Shown one piece after another: positions 5,213-13,393 of a stretch of DNA of 13,968 nucleotides (positions are counted from its first letter, which is position 1; each line of letters starts with the position of its first letter). The position numbers and the translations under genes were made by a program. Source of the DNA: a bacterium (GTDB lineage: Bacteria > Oederibacteriota > PGYV01 > DSBP01); NCBI GenBank assembly GCA_011049465.1, contig DSBP01000198.1:1-13968 (forward strand). Direction: 5' to 3'. A model generated the notes under the pieces. It ran no database searches. It saw only the letters and a program-made list of their open reading frames with translations, and was not told where the DNA came from.

Positions 5213-6319
5213 TTACTCTCTTCCCCCCGGCAGCTCTCCTTTTATCCCTGTTACGCCTTCCAGCTTGTCGCAAAAACGTGAGGCCAGTTTTTCGCTCTCG
5301 CTGTAATTGGCAAGCGCCTGATTTATCTGTTTTCCCGTTATCCTGAATTTTTCGGAAAACAGCCCAAAATCCTTTTGCAGCGCCTGCAGTTCCTGCACTA
5401 TCTCTTTTGTCCTCTCCTCTATTGCCATTCCCTTAAGGCCGTAAACTATCGCCATCAAAAACGCGTAAAAACTGTTGGGTGACACCGGAATGACCCTCTT
5501 TGACATTGCGTAGTTAAGCAGTTCGTTCCGGCGCTCCATTTTTTCATCCTCTCGGAACGCCTCTGTTATCACCGCTTCGTAATATATGCTTTCCGCAGGT
5601 ATGTACATGAGCGCGAAGTCATAGGTGTTTTCCTCGGGTTTGATGTAATTTTCCGCTATGGAATCTATCTTTGCCTTCACGTTTTTTAAAAACTCCCTTT
5701 TTGCCTTTGACTTTTCCTCTTTGCCTTCAGCCTTTACGACCCTGTCAAAATCCTCAATGGGAAACTTGGCGTCAATGGGCACGAGCCTGTCGCCTATTTT
5801 TATGACCGCGTCAACAATGCCACCGCTTTTAAACGCGTGCTGAGGCATGAAATTTTTCTTTGGAAGCATCTGGCCAAGCAGGTCCTCAAGAAGCATCTCG
5901 CCGATGTTCCCCCTCATCTTGGGGGCCCTCAACATGTCCTGAAGCGACGTGATATCAGAGGCCAGCTCTTTTATCCTCGACGCAGTCTCCTGCACTGCCC
6001 CAAAACTCTGTTTTATCTCGTTTATCACCCTGCCCGTGTTCCCGAGCTGGTCATTGATGTTTTTTTGCGTGCTGGAAAGGTTCTCGTTGACATTTTTCAT
6101 GATGGCGTTTAACTGGTCATTCATCACTTTTTGTGTGCCTAAAAGAAGCTCCTGCTGCTGCGACAAAGCCTGCATCTGAGCCTCAGCCTGCTTTGTCTTT
6201 AAGTCGCTTATCTCCGATTTGAGCCCGTTCATATCCTTTGTTCCTGTTATCTGCTTTATTAACAGCGCTATGACAACAGCCGCAATTATGCCGAGCAGTA
6301 TGGGTGTTAAAGTTTCCAT
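5213..6319 (-). CDS. rmuC: RmuC family protein (DNA recombination/inversion-limiting, PD-(D/E)XK-like)
   Basis: RmuC proteins are membrane-anchored, with a coiled coil and a nuclease-like fold; in E. coli loss of rmuC raises recombination at inverted repeats. The 368 residues show an N-terminal membrane helix (about 5-24, LTPILLGIIAAVVIALLIK), a Gln-rich coiled-coil region to about residue 110, and the RmuC domain with LRAPKMRGNIGE, then GGIVDAVIKIGDRLVPIDAK, whose Asp and D-A-K fit the PD-(D/E)XK signature. YIPAESIYYEAV is another family hallmark. It starts 1 bp after the ispG stop, with AAGGGG in the ispG tail, so it is translationally linked. A role in limiting recombination is notable beside inverted repeats, but proximity alone proves nothing. 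Confidence 0.93.
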   Translation of the reverse strand: METLTPILLGIIAAVVIALLIKQITGTKDMNGLKSEISDLKTKQAEAQMQALSQQQELLLGTQKVMNDQLNAIMKNVNENLSSTQKNINDQLGNTGRVINEIKQSFGAVQETASRIKELASDITSLQDMLRAPKMRGNIGEMLLEDLLGQMLPKKNFMPQHAFKSGGIVDAVIKIGDRLVPIDAKFPIEDFDRVVKAEGKEEKSKAKREFLKNVKAKIDSIAENYIKPEENTYDFALMYIPAESIYYEAVITEAFREDEKMERRNELLNYAMSKRVIPVSPNSFYAFLMAIVYGLKGMAIEERTKEIVQELQALQKDFGLFSEKFRITGKQINQALANYSESEKLASRFCDKLEGVTGIKGELPGGRE

Positions 6320-6320
6320 G

Positions 6321-7397
6321 TTATTTCCCCTTCTCTCTGATAAGCTTTTTTATCTCCCTGTCAAAATATTTAAGCAGCTCTTTTTTAGCCGCTTTTTTCA
6401 CTATTTTTCCGGACTTAAAAATAATCCCAATCTTCTTTCCGCCGCAGACCCCTATATCGGCGTGGCCCGCCTCGCCTATGCCGTTTACCGAACACCCCAT
6501 AACAGCCACCTTTAAAACCGCCGCTGTATTTATTGTCATCTTCTCAACCTGCCCGGCGAGCCTTATCACATCAACTTCTGTCCTCGCGCATGTGGGGCAG
6601 GATATTATTTCCACGCCCCTCTTTCTTATGCCCAGCGTGTCAAGAATCCTGTAGGCAGTATAGACCTCTTTTTCCGGCTCAGCAGTAAGCGAGACGCGCA
6701 TAGTGTCGCCTATTCCCTCGTTTAACAGTATGCCGAGCCCAACCGAAGACTTTATTGTCCCTGAGAGTTCTGTCCCTGCTTCCGTTATCCCTATATGCAC
6801 GGGATAATCTTTTAACCTGCTGTAAAGCCTGTGCGCCATGATTGTCACAGGAACATCCGAGGCCTTTAATGATACGACTATATCGGTAAAATCCAGCCAT
6901 TCAAAAAACTCAATATACTCAAGCAGGTTCTGCACCATTTTATCGGCTGTTTTATCCCCGCTTGAGGCTTTCAGCCTGTAGGTTGTCTTTGGTTTAAGCG
7001 AACCCGCGTTTACGCCTATTCTGACGGGCACGCGCGCTTTTTTCGCGGCCTCAACAACCAGCCGCACCTTTTCCGCGGAGCCTATGTTTCCGGGGTTTAT
7101 CCTTATTTTGTCCGCTCCGTTTTTAATGGCCTCAATCGCGAGCCTGTAATCATAATGAATGTCGGCTGTCAGGGGTATTTTGATTTTTCTCTTTATTTTT
7201 AAAACAGCGGCCGCTGAATCCATGTCAGGCACAGAACAGCGCACAATTTCACAGCCGCATTCTTCAAGGCGCTTTATCTGGGCAAGCGTTGATTTGACAT
7301 CCGAGGTTCTGGTGTTTGTCATGGACTGGACAGCGACAGGAAAACCCGCCCCGATTTTAACGCCTCCTATTTTTACCGCCCTTGTCTTTTTTTCCAC
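6321..7397 (-). CDS. ispG: 4-hydroxy-3-methylbut-2-enyl diphosphate synthase (GcpE/IspG)
   Basis: IspG converts MEcPP to HMBPP in the MEP isoprenoid pathway, using a [4Fe-4S] cluster. The 358 residues give a TIM barrel with the signature start FPVAVQSMTNTRTSDV and ADIHYDYRLAIEA, then the reductase-like C-terminal part with cluster cysteines in CPTCART and GCSVNG, and the conserved Glu in NGIGEAGHADIG. The usual motif is NGPGE; here Pro is replaced by Ile while the Glu is kept. It is the short form without the plant or Chlamydia insertion. The start is GTG at 7395-7397, 7 nt after a GGGGG ribosome binding site, 15 bp after rseP. Together with dxr it shows that isoprenoids are made by the MEP route. 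Confidence 0.95.
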   Translation of the reverse strand: MEKKTRAVKIGGVKIGAGFPVAVQSMTNTRTSDVKSTLAQIKRLEECGCEIVRCSVPDMDSAAAVLKIKRKIKIPLTADIHYDYRLAIEAIKNGADKIRINPGNIGSAEKVRLVVEAAKKARVPVRIGVNAGSLKPKTTYRLKASSGDKTADKMVQNLLEYIEFFEWLDFTDIVVSLKASDVPVTIMAHRLYSRLKDYPVHIGITEAGTELSGTIKSSVGLGILLNEGIGDTMRVSLTAEPEKEVYTAYRILDTLGIRKRGVEIISCPTCARTEVDVIRLAGQVEKMTINTAAVLKVAVMGCSVNGIGEAGHADIGVCGGKKIGIIFKSGKIVKKAAKKELLKYFDREIKKLIREKGK

Positions 7398-7412
7398 GGA
7401 TTTCCCCCTTTG

Positions 7413-8732
7413 TCAGCCCTTTATTATCCTGAGTATGTCGTTGTATGTGAAAAAGACGATCAGCCCTATAAGCAGCATCCATCCGAACTGCATAAGTTTT
7501 TCCTGGACTTCTATGGAGACAGGGCTTCCCTTTACCCATTCAACAAGGAATATGCCGACAAGCCCGCCGTCAAGCGGAAGTATGGGAAGCAGGTTAATGA
7601 GCGCCAGGTTTATGTTTATTATGGCGAAAAGGAATATGAGGTTGACAATACCTGTTTTTGCCACCTTATAACTTATCTGCATCACGCCTATCGGGCCCGC
7701 AACATCTGTTTCTATCTTTCTCGAGACCATTTTATAAAGAGCCCTTACCGTCATCATGGTCATGTCGCGCACCTCGGTTACAGCCCTGGCAGCGGCCCTG
7801 TCAAAAGGGAGCCTCTGTTTTGCCGTGTTCATCAGCGGCGATATGCCCATCAGGTACCTGGCTTCCCCGTTTTCACCTTTGTCAGGTTTTGCCTTAAAGG
7901 AAAATGTTTTTTCAGTCCCGTCTCTTTCAACTTTTATAACTGTCTCCCCGTCCGTTGAAAGCGCCACTGCGGGAGTTACCTGGTCCCAGTAATTTATCTT
8001 CACGCCGTTTATGTTTCTGATGATATCTCCCTTTTTTAACCCCGCCTCTTTTGCCGGATATCCCGGCTCAAGCGAGTCAATGACAGGAAGGTAGGCAAGC
8101 GGGCTTATGCCGATAAACGCCCTCTCTTTTTTATCTTTCAGCATATCCTCGTATTCCTCAATAACAGGCACAACCTCAACCGAGGCCTGCCCGCCGTTCC
8201 TGATAAGCGTCATGACAAGTTTTCCGCTCTTATCAGCGGCTATTGCTTTTGTGACATCATCCCAGAAACCGGTTTTAATCCCGTTAATCGATTCTATGAT
8301 ATCGCCTTTTTTTATGCCTGCCGCTTCAGCTGGGTACCCCTCTTTTACCTCGCCCACCACAGGCCTTAAAGACTGCGCTCCTGCCGTGAATACAACAAAC
8401 ATCAGCCCGACGGCAAGAATCATGTTCATTGTAACTCCCGCGACCGATACCAGTATTTTTTTTGACGGATGTTGGTTCAAAAAACCCGTATTGTCGTGCC
8501 TGTCATGTTCGTTGGGGTTTTCCCCCCTCATCTTTACATACCCGCCGAACATAAAAAAGAGGGATACTATGTATTCGGTTTCCCCCCGTTTTACACCGAA
8601 CAGTTTCGGCCCCAGCCCCATGGAAAAAACCTCAACGGGTATTTTCATTGATTTCGCGGATATGAAATGGCCGAGTTCATGCACAAATATCGTAAGCCCG
8701 AGCGCAAGCACTATCAGTAATATCTCAAACAT
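7413..8732 (-). CDS. rseP: Site-2 protease RseP family, two PDZ domains
   Basis: This intramembrane zinc metalloprotease cuts membrane-spanning substrates such as anti-sigma factors. The 439 residues match the two-PDZ RseP form. The zinc motif HELGH is at residues 18-22 in the first membrane helix; MFGGYVKMRGE follows. PDZ1 (about 125-195) has GYPAEAAGIKKGDIIESING and PDZ2 (about 215-285) has GYPAKEAGLKKGDIIRNING. The C-terminal helices carry NLLPILPLDGG, the second active-site motif with the zinc-ligand Asp. The ATG at 8730-8732 overlaps the dxr stop by 8 bp, with GGAG inside the dxr tail, so translation is probably coupled. Between dxr and ispG, its position is the usual one in this cluster. 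Substrates are unknown. Confidence 0.96.
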   Translation of the reverse strand: MFEILLIVLALGLTIFVHELGHFISAKSMKIPVEVFSMGLGPKLFGVKRGETEYIVSLFFMFGGYVKMRGENPNEHDRHDNTGFLNQHPSKKILVSVAGVTMNMILAVGLMFVVFTAGAQSLRPVVGEVKEGYPAEAAGIKKGDIIESINGIKTGFWDDVTKAIAADKSGKLVMTLIRNGGQASVEVVPVIEEYEDMLKDKKERAFIGISPLAYLPVIDSLEPGYPAKEAGLKKGDIIRNINGVKINYWDQVTPAVALSTDGETVIKVERDGTEKTFSFKAKPDKGENGEARYLMGISPLMNTAKQRLPFDRAAARAVTEVRDMTMMTVRALYKMVSRKIETDVAGPIGVMQISYKVAKTGIVNLIFLFAIININLALINLLPILPLDGGLVGIFLVEWVKGSPVSIEVQEKLMQFGWMLLIGLIVFFTYNDILRIIKG

Positions 8733-9870
8733 TTATCATCTCCTCAACATACTGCCTCGCAGCGTGGTCTGCCGCCATGACCTGTTCAATTGACGGGTTT
8801 CCTCTATTCCTGTGATTATTCATGGCTTTCTCTATATAATAAGGAATTCTGTCAAAACTTATCCGTCCCTTCAGGAAATTCTCAACCGCAATTTCATTTG
8901 CCGCGTTCATGCAGGCGGGCATTGTCCCGCCTTCGCGGCCGGCCCGCAGGGCAAGGGAAAAAGCCCTGAACTTTTTAAAATCAACCTCAGCGAAATCAAG
9001 CCTTCCCGCGGACGCAAGGTCGAGAGGCTTTACCATGCCGTGTCTGCGGTTTGGATAGGCCAGGGCGAATAAAATCGGGAGCCTCATGTCCGGATTTGAC
9101 ATCTGTGCAAGGATCGACCCGTCTATGTATTCCACCAGTGAATGAACTATTGACTGCGGGTGAATAAGCACATCTATCTTATCATAAGGGAGCCCGAAAA
9201 GGTAGTGCGCCTCAATAACTTCCAGCCCTTTGTTCATAAGCGTCGCGGAATCAATTGTTATTTTTTTCCCCATCTTCCACGTCGGATGGTTTAAAGCCTG
9301 CGCAGAGGTTATTTTTTTGAGGCCTTTTACCGGAGTGTTTCTGAAAGGGCCGCCCGAAGCGGTTACTATGAGCCTTTTTACCTCGCCCATCCTGTTTCCC
9401 ATAAGCGACTGGAATATGGCGTTGTGCTCGGAATCAACAGGGATTATTTTCGCGCCTGTCTTTTTCATCACAGCCTTTATTATCGGCCCGGCTATTACTA
9501 ACGATTCTTTGTTGGCAAGCGCCACTGTCTTGCCCGCCTTGAGCGCGGCTATAAGCGGCCTTATGCCTGCCGCGCCCACTATGCCAAGCAGGACAATATC
9601 CGCTTCTTTAAGGGCGGCAAGCTCGGAATTTCCTCCGCTTCCCGCGAGTATCTTTACGCCTTTAATGCCCTTTAAAATCCCCGCCTTTCCGCTGTTTTCT
9701 ATTGAGGCGTATTTGGGCCTGTATTTGAGCGCCTGCTTTCTAAGCTCTGCGGCGTTTTCAGCGGCTGATATGGCAAGAACCTTATAGTCCTTTAACACGC
9801 TGTCAAAAAGCGTCAAGGCCGCTTTTCCTATTGAACCGGTAGATCCTAAAATAACAACATTTTTTCCCAT
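8725..9870 (-). CDS. dxr: 1-deoxy-D-xylulose 5-phosphate reductoisomerase
   Basis: Dxr converts DXP to MEP with NADPH and a divalent metal, the first committed step of the MEP pathway. All main motifs are present over 381 residues: the Rossmann GSTGSIGKA (about 9-17), NKESLVIAG, the metal-binding VDSEHNAIFQ, TASGGPF, the substrate loop HPTWKMGKKITIDSATLMNK, and IHPQSIVHSLVEYIDGS. The length is slightly under that of E. coli (398). It starts 5 bp after the cdsA stop, and no clear ribosome binding site is visible upstream (the region reads CCTGAAAAAT), so initiation may depend on coupling to cdsA. Its last codons (GAGGAG) form the ribosome binding site of rseP. Confidence 0.97.
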   Translation of the reverse strand: MGKNVVILGSTGSIGKAALTLFDSVLKDYKVLAISAAENAAELRKQALKYRPKYASIENSGKAGILKGIKGVKILAGSGGNSELAALKEADIVLLGIVGAAGIRPLIAALKAGKTVALANKESLVIAGPIIKAVMKKTGAKIIPVDSEHNAIFQSLMGNRMGEVKRLIVTASGGPFRNTPVKGLKKITSAQALNHPTWKMGKKITIDSATLMNKGLEVIEAHYLFGLPYDKIDVLIHPQSIVHSLVEYIDGSILAQMSNPDMRLPILFALAYPNRRHGMVKPLDLASAGRLDFAEVDFKKFRAFSLALRAGREGGTMPACMNAANEIAVENFLKGRISFDRIPYYIEKAMNNHRNRGNPSIEQVMAADHAARQYVEEMINV

Positions 9871-9875
9871 ATTTT

Positions 9876-10688
9876 TCAGGACAACACAAAGAATTTAAGA
9901 TATACAAAAAGCACGGGCGCGTTGAACACGGCCGAGTCAATCTTGTCAAGGGCTCCGCCGTGCCCCGGCAGCAGGTTGGACGAGTTTCTCGCGCCGGAAA
10001 ACCTCTTAATCGCGGAGGCTGATATGTCGCCTATTTGCCCGACTACAGAGAGCAGAACCGAGAGGATAAGGATATGTACGAGCTGAAGTTCGCCGAGCAG
10101 GCCGGCCGGCAGCACGGTAAAAGATATAATCACCGAAGCCGCTGTTGCTATTATCAGCCCGCCGATGCAGCCTTCTATTGTTTTCCCCGGGCTTATCTCG
10201 GGGATGAGCTTGTGCCTGCCGAAAAACGAGCCCGCAAAATAAGCCGCGCCGTCATAAACATATGTTATAAACATCAGGATGAATATGAACCAGGAACCCT
10301 CAGGCAGCAGCCTTAAATGTATTCCGAACGAGCCGAGCATCGCGATGTATGCCACAGGCATGACGGTATTTGAAACCATGGGAAATTTTTTTATGTCCTT
10401 CAAAAAAACCATCCTGCCGTATGTAAAAATCACAAAGATTCCGAACACGGCAAAATAAACCGCGGGCTCGCCGGTAAAAACAGCAGCGGCGCAGAAGACA
10501 GCCGCAAATACGGAACCCATTACCCTGAAAGACCTGTTCCCCTTTTTTTCCAGCATGGAGTATACTTCATTTAATGCAAGAATCATCGCCAGAACCGCGA
10601 GCGCGATAAAATAATAGGGGTTTTTCATAAAAATCAGAAACACCAAAACCGGCAGTATTACAAGAGCTACAAGTATTCTCGCGAGCAA
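9876..10688 (-). CDS. cdsA: Phosphatidate cytidylyltransferase (CDP-diglyceride synthase)
   Basis: CdsA makes CDP-diacylglycerol from phosphatidate and CTP, the branch point of phospholipid synthesis, in the inner membrane. The 270 residues include about seven to eight membrane helices, starting with ILVALVILPVLVFLIF. The C-terminal signature is recognisable as SASAIKRFSGARNSSNLLPG, then HGGALDKIDS. It departs from the family pattern: the K-D pair expected after KR-x4 is R-N, and the D-R after HGG-x2 is D-K. The start is TTG at 10686-10688, directly abutting the uppS stop codon; GGAGG at 10696-10700, inside uppS, is 7 nt before it, and no ATG fits as well before residue 21. Activity may need checking because of the altered Asp. 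Confidence 0.93.
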   Translation of the reverse strand: MLARILVALVILPVLVFLIFMKNPYYFIALAVLAMILALNEVYSMLEKKGNRSFRVMGSVFAAVFCAAAVFTGEPAVYFAVFGIFVIFTYGRMVFLKDIKKFPMVSNTVMPVAYIAMLGSFGIHLRLLPEGSWFIFILMFITYVYDGAAYFAGSFFGRHKLIPEISPGKTIEGCIGGLIIATAASVIISFTVLPAGLLGELQLVHILILSVLLSVVGQIGDISASAIKRFSGARNSSNLLPGHGGALDKIDSAVFNAPVLFVYLKFFVLS

Positions 10689-11399
10689 TTAAACACCTCC
10701 AAACCGCCTGTTCCGGGCGGAATATGATTTTAAAGCTTTAATGAGTTCCTTCTTCCTGAAATCCGGCCACAGTACAGGAGTAATGTAAATCTCGCAATAG
10801 GCCATCTGCCATAAGAGAAAATTGCTCAGCCTCATCTCGCCGCTTGTCCTTATCATAAGGTCCGGGTCGGGCATGCCTGCGGTAAAGAGGTGTTTTTCTA
10901 TTGTTTTTTCATTTACCTCGGCCGGTTTGATTTTCCCGCCTGCCGCCTCTTTCGCGATTTTCCGCACAGCTTCGGTAATCTCGTTTTTTGAGCCGTAATT
11001 AAGGGCGAGCGTCATGGTCAGGCCCGTATTCTTTGCTGTTGTTTTTTTTACCTCGGATATTTTCTCCCGCACGGCCCGCGGCAGCCTGCTGATGCCGCCT
11101 ATTACATTAAACCTTATGTTATTTTTAAGAAGGGTTGGCTTTTCCTTGTCAAGATATTCATTCAGCAGTTTCATAAGAAAAGAGACCTCTTTTTTCGGCC
11201 TCTTCCAGTTTTCCGTCGAGAAGGCATAATATGTCAGGTACCCTATCCCCAGCTCCGCGCAGGCCTCAGTCACGGCCCTTACGGATTTTGCTCCTTCCCT
11301 GTGCCCCAATATTCTGGGCAGTCTCCTCTTTTTCGCCCACCTGCCGTTGCCGTCCATTATTACAGCTATATGCACGGGCAGGTTTTTAAGCTTTTTCAT
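10689..11399 (-). CDS. uppS: Undecaprenyl diphosphate synthase (cis-prenyltransferase)
   Basis: UppS extends farnesyl diphosphate with isopentenyl diphosphate to the C55 carrier lipid precursor used for peptidoglycan and surface polymers. The 236 residues contain all five conserved regions: VAVIMDGNGRWA-like HIAVIMDGNGRWAKKR at about residues 10-25 with the catalytic Asp, GHREGAKSVR, YYAFSTENWKRP, and the C-terminal DPDLMIRTSGEMRLSNF, then LLWQMAYCEIYITPVLWPDF. The ATG at 11399 follows GGAGG by 4 nt and lies 43 bp after frr, the widest gap in the operon. It draws on the isopentenyl units that dxr and ispG, downstream in the same operon, help to make. Confidence 0.97.
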   Translation of the reverse strand: MKKLKNLPVHIAVIMDGNGRWAKKRRLPRILGHREGAKSVRAVTEACAELGIGYLTYYAFSTENWKRPKKEVSFLMKLLNEYLDKEKPTLLKNNIRFNVIGGISRLPRAVREKISEVKKTTAKNTGLTMTLALNYGSKNEITEAVRKIAKEAAGGKIKPAEVNEKTIEKHLFTAGMPDPDLMIRTSGEMRLSNFLLWQMAYCEIYITPVLWPDFRKKELIKALKSYSARNRRFGGV

Positions 11400-11442
11400 C
11401 AGTCCTCCGCGCGGAAATCGCTGTCAAAAACGCCCGCTTCCG

Positions 11443-12003
11443 TTAAATTGTCATCAGGTCCGTTTCTTTTGCCTTCGCTATGTCATCTATTTCCTTTATG
11501 TGTTTGTCGGTCATTTTCTGAACCCGGCCCTCGCCGTTTTTCAGCTCATCCTCTGATATTTCCTTGTTTTTCTCAAGCGCCTTAACAGCCTCGTTTGCGT
11601 CGCGCCTTATGTTCCTTATATCCACCTTTGCCTCTTCCGCCATCTTCTTTACTTTTTTCACCATGTCTTTTCTTGTCTCTTCTGTAAGTTCGGGAAACTT
11701 CACCTTGAGGGAATCCCCGGTGTTTACTATTGAGAGCCCGAGGTTCGCCGCCATAATCGCCTTTTCTATCTCTATGAGGCAGCCCTTGTCCCAGGGTTTC
11801 ACGTCTATTGTTTTTGCCTCAATAACCGAGACTCCCGCCACCTGGTTTATCGGCATGTTCTGGCCGTAGTACTCAACCCTTATCCCGTCAAGGATCGCGG
11901 TGTTTGCCCTTCCTGTCCTAAGCGAGCCGAGTTCCTTCTGAAAACGCTCGACGCTTTTTTTCATCTTGATTTCCGTGTCTTTTGTCACTCCATCAACCGG
12001 CAT
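11443..12003 (-). CDS. frr: Ribosome recycling factor
   Basis: RRF, with EF-G, splits the post-termination ribosome. The 186 residues equal the usual 185 or so. It shows the long three-helix bundle signature at the start (MKKSVERFQKELGSLRTGRA), the small domain region ILDGIRVEYYGQNMPINQVA, and the C-terminal helix with DVRNIRRD-like VDIRNIRRDANEAVKALEK. The ATG at 12001-12003 follows AAGGAGG with 6-nt spacing, 28 bp after pyrH. The pyrH-frr pairing after rpsB-tsf is conserved in most bacteria. Confidence 0.98.
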   Translation of the reverse strand: MPVDGVTKDTEIKMKKSVERFQKELGSLRTGRANTAILDGIRVEYYGQNMPINQVAGVSVIEAKTIDVKPWDKGCLIEIEKAIMAANLGLSIVNTGDSLKVKFPELTEETRKDMVKKVKKMAEEAKVDIRNIRRDANEAVKALEKNKEISEDELKNGEGRVQKMTDKHIKEIDDIAKAKETDLMTI

Positions 12004-12031
12004 AACTTCCCTCCTTGAACTTTTTTAGCTT

Positions 12032-12757
12032 CTATTTTATAAGGGTCCCTATGTTTTGTTTCATTACCGCCCGCTTTATGTTGCCTTTTTGCCTCATGTT
12101 GAAGATGATTATCGGGATGCTGTTGTCCATGCAAAGCGAGATGGCGGTTGAATCTATTACCTTCAGTTTTTTATTGAGCACGTCAATGTACTTCATCGTG
12201 GTGTATCTCTTCGCGGATTTGTCGGTCATGGGGTCGCCGGAATAAACCCCCTCGACTTTCGTGGCTTTAAGAAAAACCTCCGCCCCTATCTCTATGGCGC
12301 GAAGCGCGGCTGCCGTATCAGTCGTAAAATACGGGTTTCCGGTGCCTCCGGCGAATATAACCACCCTTTTTTTCTCAAGGTGCCTCACGGCCCTGCGCCT
12401 TATAAACGGCTCGGCTATCTGCTCCATATGTATCGCGGTCAAAACCCTTGTCTGGACGCCCATCTGTTCAAGCACGTCCTGAAGCGCCATGGCGTTTATT
12501 ATGGTGGCAAGCATGCCCATGTAGTCCCCGACAACACGGTCAATCTTGAAATTTTTTGCCCTGCCGCCCCTGTAGATGTTTCCGCCGCCGATTACAACTC
12601 CTATTTCCACGCCTGCTTTTGATACTTCCCTGATCTCCGAGGCAATTGCGTGAACAGTGTCAAAATCAATACCCGTGCTTTTTTCCCCGGCAAGCGCCTC
12701 GCCGGAAATTTTCAGCATTACCCTTTTGCCGCTCTTCCCCTTTTTTGTTTTTTTCAT
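12032..12757 (-). CDS. pyrH: UMP kinase
   Basis: PyrH phosphorylates UMP to UDP in pyrimidine synthesis; bacterial enzymes are hexamers of the amino-acid kinase fold. The 241 residues from this start fit the family. Visible motifs are RVMLKISGEALAG near the N-terminus, VIGGGNIYRGGRAK (phosphate loop), DYMGMLATIINAMALQ, and GTGNPYFTTDTAAALRA for UMP and ATP binding. An in-frame ATG at 12811 would add 18 residues and overlap tsf by 29 bp; I prefer the ATG at 12755-12757 because it gives normal length, a 25-bp gap, and a GAGAGG ribosome binding site just upstream. Confidence 0.96.
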   Translation of the reverse strand: MKKTKKGKSGKRVMLKISGEALAGEKSTGIDFDTVHAIASEIREVSKAGVEIGVVIGGGNIYRGGRAKNFKIDRVVGDYMGMLATIINAMALQDVLEQMGVQTRVLTAIHMEQIAEPFIRRRAVRHLEKKRVVIFAGGTGNPYFTTDTAAALRAIEIGAEVFLKATKVEGVYSGDPMTDKSAKRYTTMKYIDVLNKKLKVIDSTAISLCMDNSIPIIIFNMRQKGNIKRAVMKQNIGTLIK

Positions 12758-12782
12758 CTGCCGCCTCTCTCCGGTTTTTTTA

Positions 12783-13382
12783 TCAGTTTTCACCGATGGC
12801 AAAACGCACAAACCTCTTCACAACTATGTTTTCGCCCAGCTTGGCTATCTTTTCCTTTACAAGAACCTCAACCGTCTTTGAGCCGTCCTTGATGAATTCC
12901 TGTTCAAGCAGACAGGCGTCCTTGAAATATTTTTCAACTTTTCCCTCCACTATCTTCTCAACCACCTTTTCAGGCTTTCCTGAATCCTTCATCTGCGCCT
13001 TGAATATTTCCTTTTCCTTTTCTATTACTTCCTGCGGAACGTCCTCTCTTTTTACATACTGGGGAATCATTGCCGTAATCTGCATGGCAATGTCCTTCGC
13101 GAGCTGCTCAAAATCCTCGGTCCTCGCGACAAAATCCGTCTCGCAGTTGAGCTCAACCATTGCGCCGACTTTTCCGGTCGCGTGGATGTAGGAATAAACA
13201 AGCCCTTCTTTGGCCGCTCTTGAGGATTTTTTGGATGCTGACGCAACGCCCCTTTCGCGGAGCACGTCCACTGCCTTTGCCATGTCTCCATTTGCCTCTA
13301 TCAGCGCGTTTCTGCAGTCATTTATGGGCGCGCCGGTCTTTTCCCTTATTTCCTTAATCTGGTCCATCGTTATTTCCGCCAT
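12783..13382 (-). CDS. tsf: Elongation factor Ts, short form
   Basis: EF-Ts exchanges GDP for GTP on EF-Tu. It has 199 residues against about 283 in E. coli, which places it with short EF-Ts of the Thermus kind that keep one core subdomain. The N-terminal UBA-like region (MAEITMDQIKEIREKTGAPI, then NDCRNALIEANGDMAKAVDVL) is followed by the EF-Tu contact motif NCETDFVART at about residues 78-87. The C-terminal part has the conserved LLEQEFIKD. The ATG at 13382 follows AAGGAGA by 6 nt, 11 bp after rpsB, the universal rpsB-tsf pair. Confidence 0.97.
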   Translation of the reverse strand: MAEITMDQIKEIREKTGAPINDCRNALIEANGDMAKAVDVLRERGVASASKKSSRAAKEGLVYSYIHATGKVGAMVELNCETDFVARTEDFEQLAKDIAMQITAMIPQYVKREDVPQEVIEKEKEIFKAQMKDSGKPEKVVEKIVEGKVEKYFKDACLLEQEFIKDGSKTVEVLVKEKIAKLGENIVVKRFVRFAIGEN

Positions 13383-13393
13383 ATCATCTCTCC

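Noticed and set aside
12758..12811. Longer pyrH start at 12811
   Set aside because: It would overlap tsf by 29 bp and add 18 residues that the family lacks; the ATG at 12757 has a better context.
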